From: Bombyx mori
Lineage: Eukaryota; Arthropoda; Insecta; Lepidoptera; Bombycidae
DNA length: 64,000 nt
Reading direction: 5' to 3'
Assembly: GCF_030269925.1 (NCBI RefSeq)
Contig: NC_085119.1
Span: 14,295,001-14,359,000, forward strand
Positions 33,831 to 44,272 of this stretch are shown here, in pieces. How positions within the stretch are numbered: position 1 is the first letter of the stretch; every line of letters starts with the position of its first letter. A model generated the notes under the pieces. That model was not told the DNA's origin and did not search any database. It saw nothing but the letters and a program-made list of their open reading frames with translations. A program made the position numbers and the translations under genes.

Positions 33831-34154
33831 TTGCTACTAAAGCAATGCATGTACTGTGCAGCTCTGCAATGGGATACTTTTAATGGTATTTTTTGACCTC
33901 TATGAAGTTTTCCTTCTTTAAACAAGGTTTGAAAAGAGCTTTATACGGGTATTGTCACACCATTAGACGATATTGTGATGTTCGTGATTACGTCAGAGTT
34001 ATTGTTATTTTTATACAACTGTTGACATTACGTAATTTTTTTCTTAAATGAAATGAATTTCTCGGCCACCATTCATGGAATAAAGAGATACTCGCGGTCC
34101 AGTGTTTTATTGTTTAAATTGGATGTTATTAAAAGGCTATGTTTTTAATCTATT

Positions 34155-34562
34155 GCATAGCTTTTATCGTGGGCTTTGAGCGTGGCGACCGAATTAAGGA
34201 ATTCCGTAACGAAAACGATAATCTAACACCCCCCACTCCGTCTACCATGTAGCTGGTGTTCAATACATTCAAACGTTGCGCTTGTTTGCGTTGTGTTTGT
34301 GAATAAACGCGCGGCGTGACCTCGCACTGCATGCGCATCATGAAGTCTGCCCATCTCTCTCTTGCGCCGTCTAGCTTATGAGCGTGAAGGGGACAGTTAA
34401 TGTTTTCCCTTTGTTAATGTTTATAATTATAGCGCGGTCTTATTTTATTAGTGTTTTAATATTAAATTATTATTGCCTAATTATAATTGCATAAGTTGAT
34501 AAAAAATGCTATGCAATAACTTTACCGCGGCAGTTCCCGAGTGCCACACGTGTTTTTTTTTA
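34155..34562 (-). repeat. Dispersed repeat, copy B of an inverted pair
   Basis: Reverse-complement partner of 21540-21925. Here TATTGCATAGC at the left and GCTATGCAATA near 34511-34521 form an inverted pair about 350 bp apart. That resembles terminal inverted repeats of a MITE, but homology with copy A continues for some 40 bases beyond the right one (CGGCAGTTCCCGAGTGCC). So the true ends are uncertain. Confidence 0.75.
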
Positions 34563-37451
34563 CAGATGAAATCATCGTAAGTGGAAACGGTTTACGAAAT
34601 TCACTAAACTAAAGTAATAGTAATAGCAAATCAGCTATTTAGTCTGCCAAATTGATGAGAAGTGCTTGTCAGAGTTCACATGCATCACAACGTGATTGAC
34701 ATTGCGACGAGGCAGAGCGTATTGTATGCCTACACGGGTTTGTCCTTTCAATATCTGTCGCATTCAGGTCAGGAAACATTTGTTTGTATACAATAATCTA
34801 TTGTATGCACGGAAATACTTTTGCTTAACATCCAATTAATACTAAGAATGAAGATTCGATACTCATAAAATGAGGATTGTCCAAACCGGAATTTAAACAG
34901 TAGAACAAAGCCGTTAATCGTTCCCACTTGAAAGATTATCTCGAGCGCCGAAAATAATTACACACGGACAAAAGCCCAAGTATCGGCCATAACACTATAT
35001 CTATCCAAAAAAGGCTCAAGCCAATAACCGTTAAACAAGGGCATACAATTAATCGGCTGTAGCTGTTAACTTCAACGTAAGGACAAAAAGGATTGCAACG
35101 AAAATCACTTGAGAGCACTAAATACTGGGACCGGTTTGTCCTTTCTATTAATCTTTTTAACAGCCCTTCCAGAGATTAGGGCTCGGAGAGGCGACGCCAA
35201 TTAAAATGGTTAAGTTGGACATTTTGATTGGGTTTATTGACGCGGTCATTGAACGAAGTTAGGGAGATGGGATTTCAGCCACGGATTTTAGGATTTCGTT
35301 TACAAATAATTTATCAAGATTTGTGCTTTGTTGCTTTTAGTTTATTGAGATCTAGAATTTTCGTTATAGGTTCGATATAGGGTGTGACAAAATTCATCCT
35401 TAAATGAGGTCTTAGACGTATACCATGCATAAACTCTAATGTATTTCTATTATGAATTTTATAAAGAAATAAATGTAATTCCTTTTTAATGAAAATTCAT
35501 TACTCTTATTTCGGAAAGGTTTCGGTTGTAAAGTATAACAACTATGCTACCTTCAAATTAGGATGCATAACTGCCCCGCGGCAGAACTCGGCAGGGTGGT
35601 GGTACATAGGTACTCGGGTCTGGTACCGACTAATAAGCACCAAATGGACTATGAGATCATCTAATTTTCTGAAGCATTCAAAATAGCTGTTCCGTTCATT
35701 ATACTTAATTGTTTAGGAGTTTCTTTAGTTTCTTAAACGATCAAATCAGATACTTTAATTTAATTTCAACTCTAATTAGATGAGCGACTGTTTCAGTCTA
35801 TTAAAGGGAGTAAAGCCAACTGTTCTAATTAATCTTTAATTATCCTGACCTTTCCAATTACGAGGTCTCTACATAAATTTAAATTATGTTATAGGAGTGT
35901 CCAAATTTTGTCACCTTAAAAATTTACAAGTTTTTAGATTCAGCATTCAGCAGAACTTCATAGATATTTTCGTAGCGTTAGCATTTGTGGTGTTTAAGAA
36001 CAAATAGTATGCTGATTTATACTTCAAGAAGTCAGCGTTCCGAGAACAAGTGGAGCGTATTGACAAATAGTACATATTACTGTTTTGTGTTTCATTTTAA
36101 CTGTATTAACGCAAATCAAATAAAAACAAGGTTTAGTATTTGCGAAATTCCCTTTTCTCGTTTTTATGATAAAATATTTACTAGCCTTAAGTGTATTAGA
36201 AACACGAGTAAACATATTTTGTTAAATAGTTAATACTTTCTTGTTTATTTTCATGAGCAACATAATTATTTGAAATAGCGATAGCCCGTTACGAATTAAC
36301 ATTCAAAAAACCTTACGGCTATGTATAATATTATCTACTAAATTTGAATATAAGTAAGCTAATTTGTTGAAATTATATTCGAAGATATTTTCAAAAGGAG
36401 ATTTAATAAATTGTTGACAAACAATATGAAAATCCTGTGAACAATTTACGCTGCATGCATCAAGATACGAGACTCGAAGATTCTTCGATAAGTCGACTTA
36501 ACGTAAGTGACTTTTTATGTTAAATCTCTGTAGACGGCTGCTCAGAGAGAAATCTTGTGGTTCTTATTATAATAAACTTGTTCGTTTGGATGTCTGTAAC
36601 GATTTACTTCACGTCTATTTGAATTATCTTTAATAATAAGCGAATATTCATAAATATGTGTTGAAATAACGTAGTTTAGACATGAAATTTATTTTAAGTA
36701 TTAATTTCGTTGAACTTAAAGGTAAATTTCTTTGCAATACCGTTTTTTTTTTATGGCAATTGATTGTTTTGGTTGGTTTTCAATCATCTTTAACTTAGTT
36801 TGGAGCTATACTTTGGAGTGACTCATTGGAATTACAACTATAAAGTAATACGGCTGAAATGTTTCTGAAATTTTGTGGGTAATTGTAAATAAGGCTACAC
36901 CTCTATTCATCAGATGCAAACAAGCCCTTGTAGTGTTTTATTTTATAAATTATGATAAATGATGAAACCGTTTATGTTAATGAAAATTTAAATTGATTTG
37001 GAATATAAATTTACAGATACAATGTTCTCTGAGTTATTATAAATTATCCAGAAATTTTTACGGTTAAAATGTTTAAGGCAAGTCCGCGACACGACATACG
37101 TGAACATAATAAATTTCTTTCCGCAGATGTTTCCCTTGGGCCTTTATTGGATCCCTACGATATAATATGCGGGATTTCATTTTCACATATTGTCGGACTA
37201 ATGCTCGTGTGTGGTGATGCTCGTTTTATAATTCGCTAAAGCTGTCCGTATCGTGAGAATATGATATTAATAATTTAGAATTACTCAAGAATTACGGTAC
37301 GATGATATTGTCATTATACTGTTATATTATGAACATTAATGCACATAATGAAAATTCAGTTGTGTTGTTTAAAATCGTGCAAATTTTATTTATACCTTGA
37401 TCTCCCTAAATGTTATGCTTTAAACTATTTTGTTAATTCTTCATTTTATAA
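34563..37451. other. Unassigned stretch of 2.9 kb
   Basis: No supported gene or RNA. A worn reversed Bm1 string (CGGCAGAACTCGGCAGGGTG) is near 35580. Overlapping open frames at 35985-36233 on both strands are uninformative. Confidence 0.35.
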
Positions 37452-37660
37452 TTAGCTGACCCGGCAGACTTCGTAGTGCCTCAATCGATAAATAAAAGAC
37501 CTAAACTTTATTTAATTCCGAGAATTTTCATATTTATTTACATTTTAAGCCTTCCCTGGACTTCCACAAATAATTCAAGACCAAAATTATCCAAATCGGT
37601 CCAGCCGTTCTCGAGTTTTAGCGAGACTAACGAACGGCAATTCATTTTTATTTAGATAGA
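37452..37660 (-). mobile_element. Helitron-like element with CTAA end
   Basis: Read on the minus strand, the element starts A|TCTATCTAAATAAAAATG and ends CCGGGTCAGCTAA|T. This satisfies the TC...CTRR rule and the A-T target. It contains the phrase CCAATCGGTCCAGCCG in plus orientation, common in short insect Helitrons. It is 209 bp and non-coding. Confidence 0.62.
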
Positions 37661-39029
37661 TACTTAAGAAAAGAAATAATAGTGAAAAGCAAGCAGCATT
37701 AATTAATAAGTATTATTTCCAAACTAAAGGCAAAGCTACAGCAGATTTGAATGAAGTGCAGAATAAAAACAATAAATAAAAATATACATTGCATAATACA
37801 CATAGTATGAAATAAAATAAAGCTGTCACAGTACATAAACAAATATGCAGTGCAATAACCGTCTAAATCTAAACAAAACTGACCAACACACTGCGATTAT
37901 AGGAAATGCTACTTTGTAGCCAGATAATATTGTAGCTAGCACGTAAAACTTTTATTATCTGTGTACTCTAAGAAATTAAGACAAAAACAGAAAGATGCGA
38001 ACTTCAGTCAAAAGTGAAAACTTATAAATGACACATCTCATAAAAATGGCTCTCACGAAAACGATCACAATTTCGTTATAAGGACGGTACAAATCTACAA
38101 ATCAAATAATATCATATATTAGAATCTCATGAAACACTCGAGAGAAAGAATAAGATTTTAACATAATCCACAGGATAGCGGTTTTGCAAAATTGAATTTT
38201 TAGATTGACGCGAATGATTTCGAAACAATATAATAATGGATAAATTGACAATCTATCTGTTTGTATACAAGCTTTTCTATATTCTTGGTAAAGGCACGTT
38301 TACAATTCACGTTAAAAACATAGGTTTTTTTTTCGATCTTTAAATTGATGTTCGATATTTTCGTAATATAACACCCTATTTAATCCACTCATGAAGAAAT
38401 CCTGCCCTTCCATTGAAATGTGGGAGCTGTAATTTGACATTCCGAAATCTTGTTTTTTTTAGTTACTTTCATTAGGCAAATATGCTCACAATCTGATTTC
38501 AAGTGATTATTGCAGCCAATGGATGTTGCATGATGAATTCTGCCATCCACTTCAAGATACAGCATTGCGGCTTCAATTGTATTATATAGAGGTTGTACGA
38601 CAATACGCGGGACCACCAGTACAGTTCGGAAATGGTGTTGGCATTCAATTGCTGATGTCTCTGGGCTACTAATACACACGATACGTCCATAAGCGCGTGT
38701 GTCGTTGACGCCGATCGTTTAAACTAGCCTTTAGCAGAAACACTTCATAATTATTGAGTGCGGTTTATTGATATTGGCGTATCGGATTTCATTTTCATTG
38801 TCGTAATAAAACCGTTTGTTTATTAGGAGAGCGGTTAATGTCGGTCGTTTGGTGGATTTTTTTACTGGTATACGTATGTGAGTAGCGGTTTTTACGTTTG
38901 GCTTTGTTAAATGGTTAACGGAAATAAAGATTAAAGTGTTATTAACATCATCACTTGGTGGTATAAGTTCAAATTTTTAATTGCTGTCTAAAAACATCCC
39001 TTTGAAAACGAATGCAGCTGCCTAGTGGC
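37661..39029. other. Unassigned AT-rich stretch with one SINE remnant
   Basis: A degenerate reversed Bm1 body spans about 38495-38600 (AAGTGATTATTGCAGCCAA, GCCATCCACTTCAAGATAC). Otherwise nothing is recognised. Confidence 0.4.
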
Positions 39030-39112
39030 AAACTGACTCGATGGTGCAGTAGGTTGTGCCCCTGACTATTGCGCCGAGGGTCGTGGGTTCGATTCTCTCT
39101 CTCTCTCAGTAA
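39030..39112 (+). mobile_element. Second tRNA-type SINE, head only
   Basis: GACTCGATGGTGCAGTAGG (A-box side) and GGGTTCGATTCTC (B box) match the heads at 23.1 and 63.0 kb. The copy ends in a CT dinucleotide run. It lacks a tRNA fold. Confidence 0.7.
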
Positions 39113-39152
39113 TTAACAAAAAAAATATAGAAATTTCGGAGTCTATATTGGA

Positions 39153-39765
39153 GACTATATCATCATCATTATCCTGCCCTTCTCCCAGTCACCTGGGGTC
39201 GGCGCAACATGTTTTCTCCTTCCATACTCTTCTATCATATACCATATCTTCGCTCACTCCCCTCTTACCCGTCTTTCACACAATCTATCCATTTCTTATC
39301 TAACACTACTCCCACACCATTCCTACTTCCATCACTTCCACTATAGTACAGCTTATATCCTTCACCAATCTCTCTAGCTTTCGCTCCTTTCCACCTAGTC
39401 TCTTGCAGACATGCTATATTTATTCTTCTCCTCTTTAACACATCTACTAGCTCCCTTCCTTTCTCAGTCATACTGCCCAAATTCCACACACACTCGTCCA
39501 CTTTCCACAGAGACCTGGTGCTGCCCCTGCGCGTCGCCTGCGGGGGACGCCCTAGCCCTGGTGCTCTTCTTTTTATTCCTTCTCATGTTGCTTTAAGTTT
39601 TGGCAATTTTTTATGACCGGCCGTCTGCCTGACGTCAACCCTCCTTGGGAATGCTTTTGTTGACCTTGGGCCGAGGTTTTATTGGCTTTGGTCTGGCTTT
39701 GGCTCTTAGTCGCCTTCTACGACACCCATACTTTTACGACACAAATACTTTTTTTAAACATTATT
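39153..39765 (-). pseudogene. Internally deleted RTE retrotransposon
   Basis: On the minus strand the element begins with a 5' leader and an N-terminal frame ending at 39265. That frame contains VWNLGSMTEKGRELVDVLK, ACLQETRWKGAKARE and NGVGVVLDKKW. These are the start of an apurinic-type endonuclease domain of RTE elements, including the catalytic ETRW region. The frame then jumps within KKW directly to the extreme C-terminus (IDCVKDG, a one-base shift, DMVYDRRVWKEKTCCADPR). A 3' tail of TGATGATGAT follows. Both ends are present while about two thirds of the protein, including the whole RT domain, is gone. Roughly 600 bp long. Confidence 0.82.
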
Positions 39766-39792
39766 ATTTATTTTGAATTTAGTGACGTGTCC

Positions 39793-40225
39793 TTTTTTTT
39801 ATTTTTTATTTTTTTTTTCCTTCCTATGCTGGTAGCCTAGAGAGGCTATTCCAGCGTAACCGCAACTAGTAGGTGAACTCACGGGGCTCAAACCTGACGA
39901 CGATGCTAACACGAACCCTAGCAAGAGTCGTGCTTCGCAGAATCTACCACCGGATCGGAATCGCGACCCACTGAGAAGATCCGGCGAGAAACTCAGTGGG
40001 CTGTGTCTGAGAGTTCATTTACTCATCGAGCCCTTCGTCGCAAGCGACGGGTTCGACGAGAATGGTGACCGGTGCTTGAAGTACCTAGAAGCACCGTTAG
40101 TGGATCGGGAGGATCCGAGATGACGTGTTTTGGGCGACGTCGACTGCTTTCCATTCTGTCCGCAGGATCGGGAATGCAATTTTGCATTAAACGGATGTAC
40201 AACAATGTCTTGGTAAATCATAAAT
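39793..40225 (-). pseudogene. Jockey-like LINE 3' end with ORF C-terminus
   Basis: A long T-rich tail at 39793-39818, the shared 3' UTR, and a frame at 40205-40023 with RRRPKHVISDPPDPLTVLLG followed by an arginine-rich end. The 54 kb Jockey protein ends similarly (RRRPRHVLTDPSDPI and RTRRTRQRGRR), so this is a diverged relative. It is 5' truncated just before a Bm1 head. Confidence 0.85.
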
Positions 40226-40230
40226 AAATT

Positions 40231-40410
40231 CGAAGTCGTCGTGGCCTAAAGGATAAGACGTCCGGTGCATACGTGTTGAGCGAAGCACCGGTGTTCGAAT
40301 CCCGCAGGTGGGTACCAATTTTTCTAATGTAATACGTACTCAACAAAATGTTCACGATTGACTTCCGCGGTAAAGGAATAACATCGTGTAATAAAAATCA
40401 AACCCGCAAA
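40231..40410 (+). mobile_element. Bm1 SINE, head and linker only
   Basis: The tRNA-like head is excellent, with A-box GTGGCCTAAAGGATAAG and B-box GGTGTTCGAATCCCGC. The linker runs to CAAACCCGCAAAA, where the sequence switches abruptly to another repeat. This is where the headless body would normally begin. Confidence 0.88.
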
Positions 40411-40660
40411 ATCTATATATTAATACGTGAAGCAAAAACCTTGTATCCCTTTTTACGAAAATTGTGCGGACGGAGGAGTATGAAATTTTCCACAGTTATA
40501 GAGAATATAGAGAAGAAGTGCACAATGCTAATATTTTTTTTAAAATAATGCATAAAAGATACATTAAATCATTAAAGAAAACATTACACACACTACATAC
40601 CATGTATTTAATGTATACTATTATGTACCTACAAGTATCTTGGAGTAAACATAATCAGTG
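40411..40660 (+). repeat. Helitron-like 5' region shared with 26 kb
   Basis: The border is AAAA|TCTATATATTAATACG, compatible with a Helitron 5' TC after A. The block matches 26195-25935 in reverse. No CTRR 3' end with hairpin was found, so it is probably 3' truncated. Confidence 0.6.
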
Positions 40661-40861
40661 AGACAGCGTCGATTTCACAATAATGTTATAGGATTTCTTT
40701 TTTGGAATAGCGCATTGTCTCATTTCAAAGAAATTTTTCAGCGAGGTTAAGTTCTTTGTTAATCTGAAGGTGAAGAGGGCAACTGTCAAATTGTATTCTG
40801 CTAGGCTTTCTAGATTCCTAGAGCTGTAATATACGAACGAATGCTCACTAAAGAGTTGAGG

Positions 40862-40969
40862 TTTTTTTTTATATCCCATGCAGGCAGACGAGCATACACC
40901 TGGTGGTGAATGGTTACCGTCGCCCATGGACTTCAGCAATGCTAGGGGCAGAGCCAAGCCGCTGTCTAC
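40862..40969 (-). mobile_element. CR1-like LINE 3' tail
   Basis: Poly(T), then reversed 3' UTR blocks (GAGCATACACCTGGTGGTGA, CAGAGCCAAGCCGCTG). No coding part. Confidence 0.85.
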
Positions 40970-41201
40970 AAAAGTTAAGTTAAATCTTTGGTACTAATAG
41001 CGGGTGATCCAGACACGGCACACATCGTAAGGAGGGTTTTTTTTTTCTCAGATAGAAGGATTTAGTCACCGGTGGCTTGGATTGCAGAGACCGCCATCAG
41101 CGGAAATCTATTTTTATCATGTTTTATAAAGATTAATATTAAAATCGTTTAAAATATACTATAAACTACAATAACTATGTTCATCAAAAGGGGTTAAATT
41201 T

Positions 41202-41578
41202 TTTTTTATTACTTGGATGGGTGGACTAGCTTACAGTCCACCTGGTGTTAAGTGGTTACTGGAGCGCATAGACATCTACGACATAAATGCTCCACTCACC
41301 ACTCACAGTAAAAAGTGAGACGTTCTAAAACATTTTTGTTGTTTGGCCTATCGAAGATATTATAATAATATGTACCAGTAATTACGCAAATTATAATTTT
41401 GCGGGTTTCATTTTTATTACGCGATGCTATTCCTTCACCGTGGATGTCAATCGTGAACATTTGGTGAGTACGTATTTCATTAGAAAAATTGGTATCCACC
41501 TGGGCTTCGAACACCGGTGCATCGCTCACCACGATTGCACCGGACGTCTTATCCTTTAGAGTTTAGACCATGACGACA
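41202..41578 (-). mobile_element. Bm1 SINE with head and a foreign internal segment
   Basis: The 3' tail and last body blocks are at 41202-41296 and the linker plus head at 41382-41578. About 150 bases of the central body are replaced by about 85 bases of unrelated sequence (around 41297-41381). Part of the replacement matches 20428-20458. The head abuts a cysteine-rich open frame on the same strand. Confidence 0.85.
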
Positions 41579-41871
41579 TAGTATATCTTCGTCCGAACTG
41601 AACCAAATTTATTTCTTTTTTGCTTTGTTCTACAATAGAATAAACCAGGTACTCCAGATATAATTCTGATTCCGCCACAGCGGCGGCATCCAGGCAGTAT
41701 GACCTTGTATCCTAATCCGAACGGTACACATTGCCAAATTCGGGTTTCTTTGAAATCCAAAGGGACTCGAGTAATTAGTTCTAGACTCCGGCAATCGACC
41801 TTGCCATTCTGACCGACTAGACCAATACATTCATATTGTGAAGACCACTGTACGCCTTGATACTTATTATC
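41563..41871 (-). CDS. Possible cysteine-rich exon ending inside a Bm1
   Basis: A minus-strand frame of about 100 codons is open from near 41871. A pyrimidine-rich TTTTTAG just upstream of ATAATAAG could be a splice acceptor. The translation has spaced cysteines: YECIGLVG, KVDCRSLEL, IWQCVPFGLGYKV, LPGCRRCGGIR and FYCRTK. This resembles a small secreted disulphide-rich domain, perhaps of single-VWC type, but I cannot assign it. The last few residues (VVMV) and the TAA stop come from the tRNA-like head of the adjoining Bm1. No upstream exon or signal peptide was found. It could be a pseudogene or chance. Confidence 0.35.
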   Translation of the reverse strand, partial: DNKYQGVQWSSQYECIGLVGQNGKVDCRSLELITRVPLDFKETRIWQCVPFGLGYKVILPGCRRCGGIRIISGVPGLFYCRTKQKRNKFGSVRTKIYYVVMV

Positions 41872-42784
41872 TAAAAACTGATGGCATAGAATTCACTAGA
41901 GCCATTTATAATTTATAATCTGATCGACTTTATTTCGGCCTGGTCAAATTTTTATTAAGATCGGTCTAAGATAATTTTGTCTAGTAATTTTATCGAATTT
42001 CTTAAAACTCGGTCAAACCTTATTCCTATAGAAGCTAAAATTATAAAGTAATTTAAAGATAATTGCAAAATTATATTAATGTAAATAAATAATAGGTTGG
42101 AGAAAAAGTCTTTTCGCATTATAGTCTGTATGAACTTGTAATAAAATCTCTTTGGCTATACTATTTGTATCTGGCTGGTTTTGGTATCATTAAAAGTTAA
42201 AATTTTAAAGAAGTTCTTATATTAAGAATTAAGTTCTAATATTACATACTATTACAATAGAAAGTATTTTAAAATTGCAAATGTGTTTTTAATTTTCTAT
42301 TTATCATTATAGATTATATTATATATTATAGATTAGAATAGATAGGTACACTAGCTTTTCATAACAATCGAATAAATTTTATGTCTTCTAAAATTAAGTG
42401 ATAAGTTTCACAAATTCTTTTTTTAAATAAGGATGTAAGCTGTATGCTTGCAATTTTTCCATATCCATGAACGGTGACCTCAATTGTTCTCAAATAAACT
42501 AGAAAACAAAATAGGACTGGGATCGGCTCACGCAATTTCTCATACAAAAACCACAGGGGTCAAATGAAGGTCCCTACAACATACGAAACGTATGAAATAC
42601 ACATAGACTAGACATATTTTTTAGGAAGATCATAAAAAGAAAATACATTCGATCACGCCATGAAAAAGTCTAATAAAATACGTTTTATTTGTATCTATAA
42701 ATCGTGAGCATTGCGACTTGCACGTTTCGGCTGAATAATTTTGAGTTTTTTCGCTTATTTTTTTATTATCAAGAAAGAATTCTG
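41872..42784. other. Unassigned AT-rich stretch
   Basis: A minus-strand frame at 42359-42547 has a hydrophobic start but begins at TTG and has no partner exon. No repeat recognised. Confidence 0.3.
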
Positions 42785-43012
42785 ACTGGTGGTAGGACCT
42801 CTTGAGATTCCGCACAGGTAGGTACCACTGCTCTGCCTATTTTTGTCGTGAAGCAGTAGTGCGTTTCGGTCTGAAGTCTAGGGCAGCTGTTGTAACTATA
42901 CTGAGATCTTAGAACTTATATCTCAAGGTGGGTGGCGCATTTACGTTGTAGATGTCTATGGGCTCCAGTAACCACTTAACACCAGGTGGGCTGTGAGCTC
43001 GTCCACACATCT
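42785..43012 (+). mobile_element. Bm1 SINE lacking its A tail
   Basis: Headless body from ACTGGTGGTAGGACC to CGTCCACACATCTGA. The AGCAATAAAA end and poly(A) are missing, so the 3' end is truncated or was lost. Confidence 0.9.
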
Positions 43013-43633
43013 GACGGTATGTTACCACAGTAGTACATCACATCTCGGCGTCATAGCGCGGCGTCAGTTTAGCGCTCTGACGCGCGCTAATTACGCGTTC
43101 TGTTTGACGAAGCCTTTAATCCGACATAACAGATAAGACGATTTATTTTATGATCAGTGATATGATATACGGGATATAATATTATTTTTGATGAATCCAT
43201 TAATTCAAATTGTTAATGTTATCAAACCATACTTACTAAATGTCAAAACATATCTGTAGCGTCGGTTCTAAAAATACCAGAACTGAGAAGAATCGCCGAA
43301 AGAAACTAGACAGAGTCACCTTTTTTGTTGCTATTATTTCTAGCTTTATAAATGAGGTTTCGACTTCGCGTGGCCATGAGATTCGATAAACATTTGCCAA
43401 TTTACTAACGCCTGCATATTTGCTGTAATAAAAAGATCATTAAATAACAATGTTGCGAAACTTTAAGCTGCTTTCTTCGAAAATGAGAACGTTGTATTAT
43501 ATTTTAGTTTGTTTTTAAAAGCATTAAAGTGAACAAAAGATTCTATTATACTGGTACAAATTTACGGTTACGGAGATCAAATATTTTTTTCAAGTTCAAT
43601 AATTAACTTAGAATAGTCTAAAATAAGTTAGTA
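43013..43633. other. Unassigned stretch
   Basis: Positions 43040-43115 are locally CpG-rich (GGCGTCATAGCGCGGCGTC). No coding or family signal. Confidence 0.3.
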
Positions 43634-43757
43634 TAGCTGTGACCTTAGAGCTTATGTCTCAAAGTGGGCGGCGCATTTACGTTGTATATGTCTATGAGCT
43701 CCAGTAACCACTTAACATCAGGTGTGCTTTAAGCTCGTCCAATCATCTAGCAAAAAA
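43634..43757 (+). mobile_element. Bm1 SINE, 3' part
   Basis: From the CTGTGACCTTAGAGC block to CTAGCAAAAAAT. The 5' half is missing and divergence is moderate. Confidence 0.85.
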
Positions 43758-43792
43758 TATGGCATTAATTTGTCACCGAAATTTGACCGATA

Positions 43793-43985
43793 AGATAAGA
43801 TAAGATAAGCAAGCCTTTATTAACAATCTAATTTAAGTTACATTTTTAATACACTTATTCTGTAGTTTTATTATTCGACACCGGTTTCTTGATCGTCTTG
43901 CTGTACAGAATGGGCCTCCCCAAGGGTTCTCCATAGTATTTATGGGCGCAAATGCCACTGTTGGCAATAATTAACTTAATAATAT
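43793..43985 (-). mobile_element. LINE 3' end with GATAA tail
   Basis: On the minus strand the segment ends in TTGTTAATAAAGGCTTGCTT followed by (ATCTT)n, seen on plus as (GATAA)4 at 43785-43808. Upstream on the minus strand a worn ILWRTLGEAHSVQ-like phrase resembles the LW..LGEAY end of RTE-type proteins. The 63.6 kb region has the same TTAATAAAGGCTTCTTTATC tail. Confidence 0.6.
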
Positions 43986-44187
43986 ATAGTTTAGTTTATT
44001 CTATGTTAATATTTATTTATTATTAGCAACAAAACTGTTATTCTACCATATTTAATTATTAGCAGACACTGTTTTGATGTGAAAATGTTCAGAATATGTT
44101 TAATGTTTATATTATTGTTTAAAAACACAAAATGGCTAATTGTGTAAAAACCACTGAATAACTCAGGCGTGGCTTTTTGTTGTAAAC

Positions 44188-44272
44188 AAGTAATGTTAAA
44201 GTTTTATAGAATTGTATTGTATTTTCATTGTAAAAGAACTTATGTGTGTAAATCCTGGTGTAACGCCGACAT
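44188..44272. repeat. 85-bp exact direct repeat, copy 1
   Basis: This segment, from AAGTAATGTTAAAG to TAACGCCGACAT, recurs without a single change at 45320-45404. It is followed by CAGAAGTGGGATCAC, which resembles the primer-binding region after the 5' LTR of some insect Copia-type elements. The flanks of the two copies differ. LTR identity is a guess. Confidence 0.9.

Noticed and set aside
42359..42547. Possible signal-peptide exon upstream of the cysteine-rich frame
   Set aside because: The frame starts at TTG, with no in-frame ATG and no convincing splice donor. The real ATG nearby is in another frame and stops quickly.
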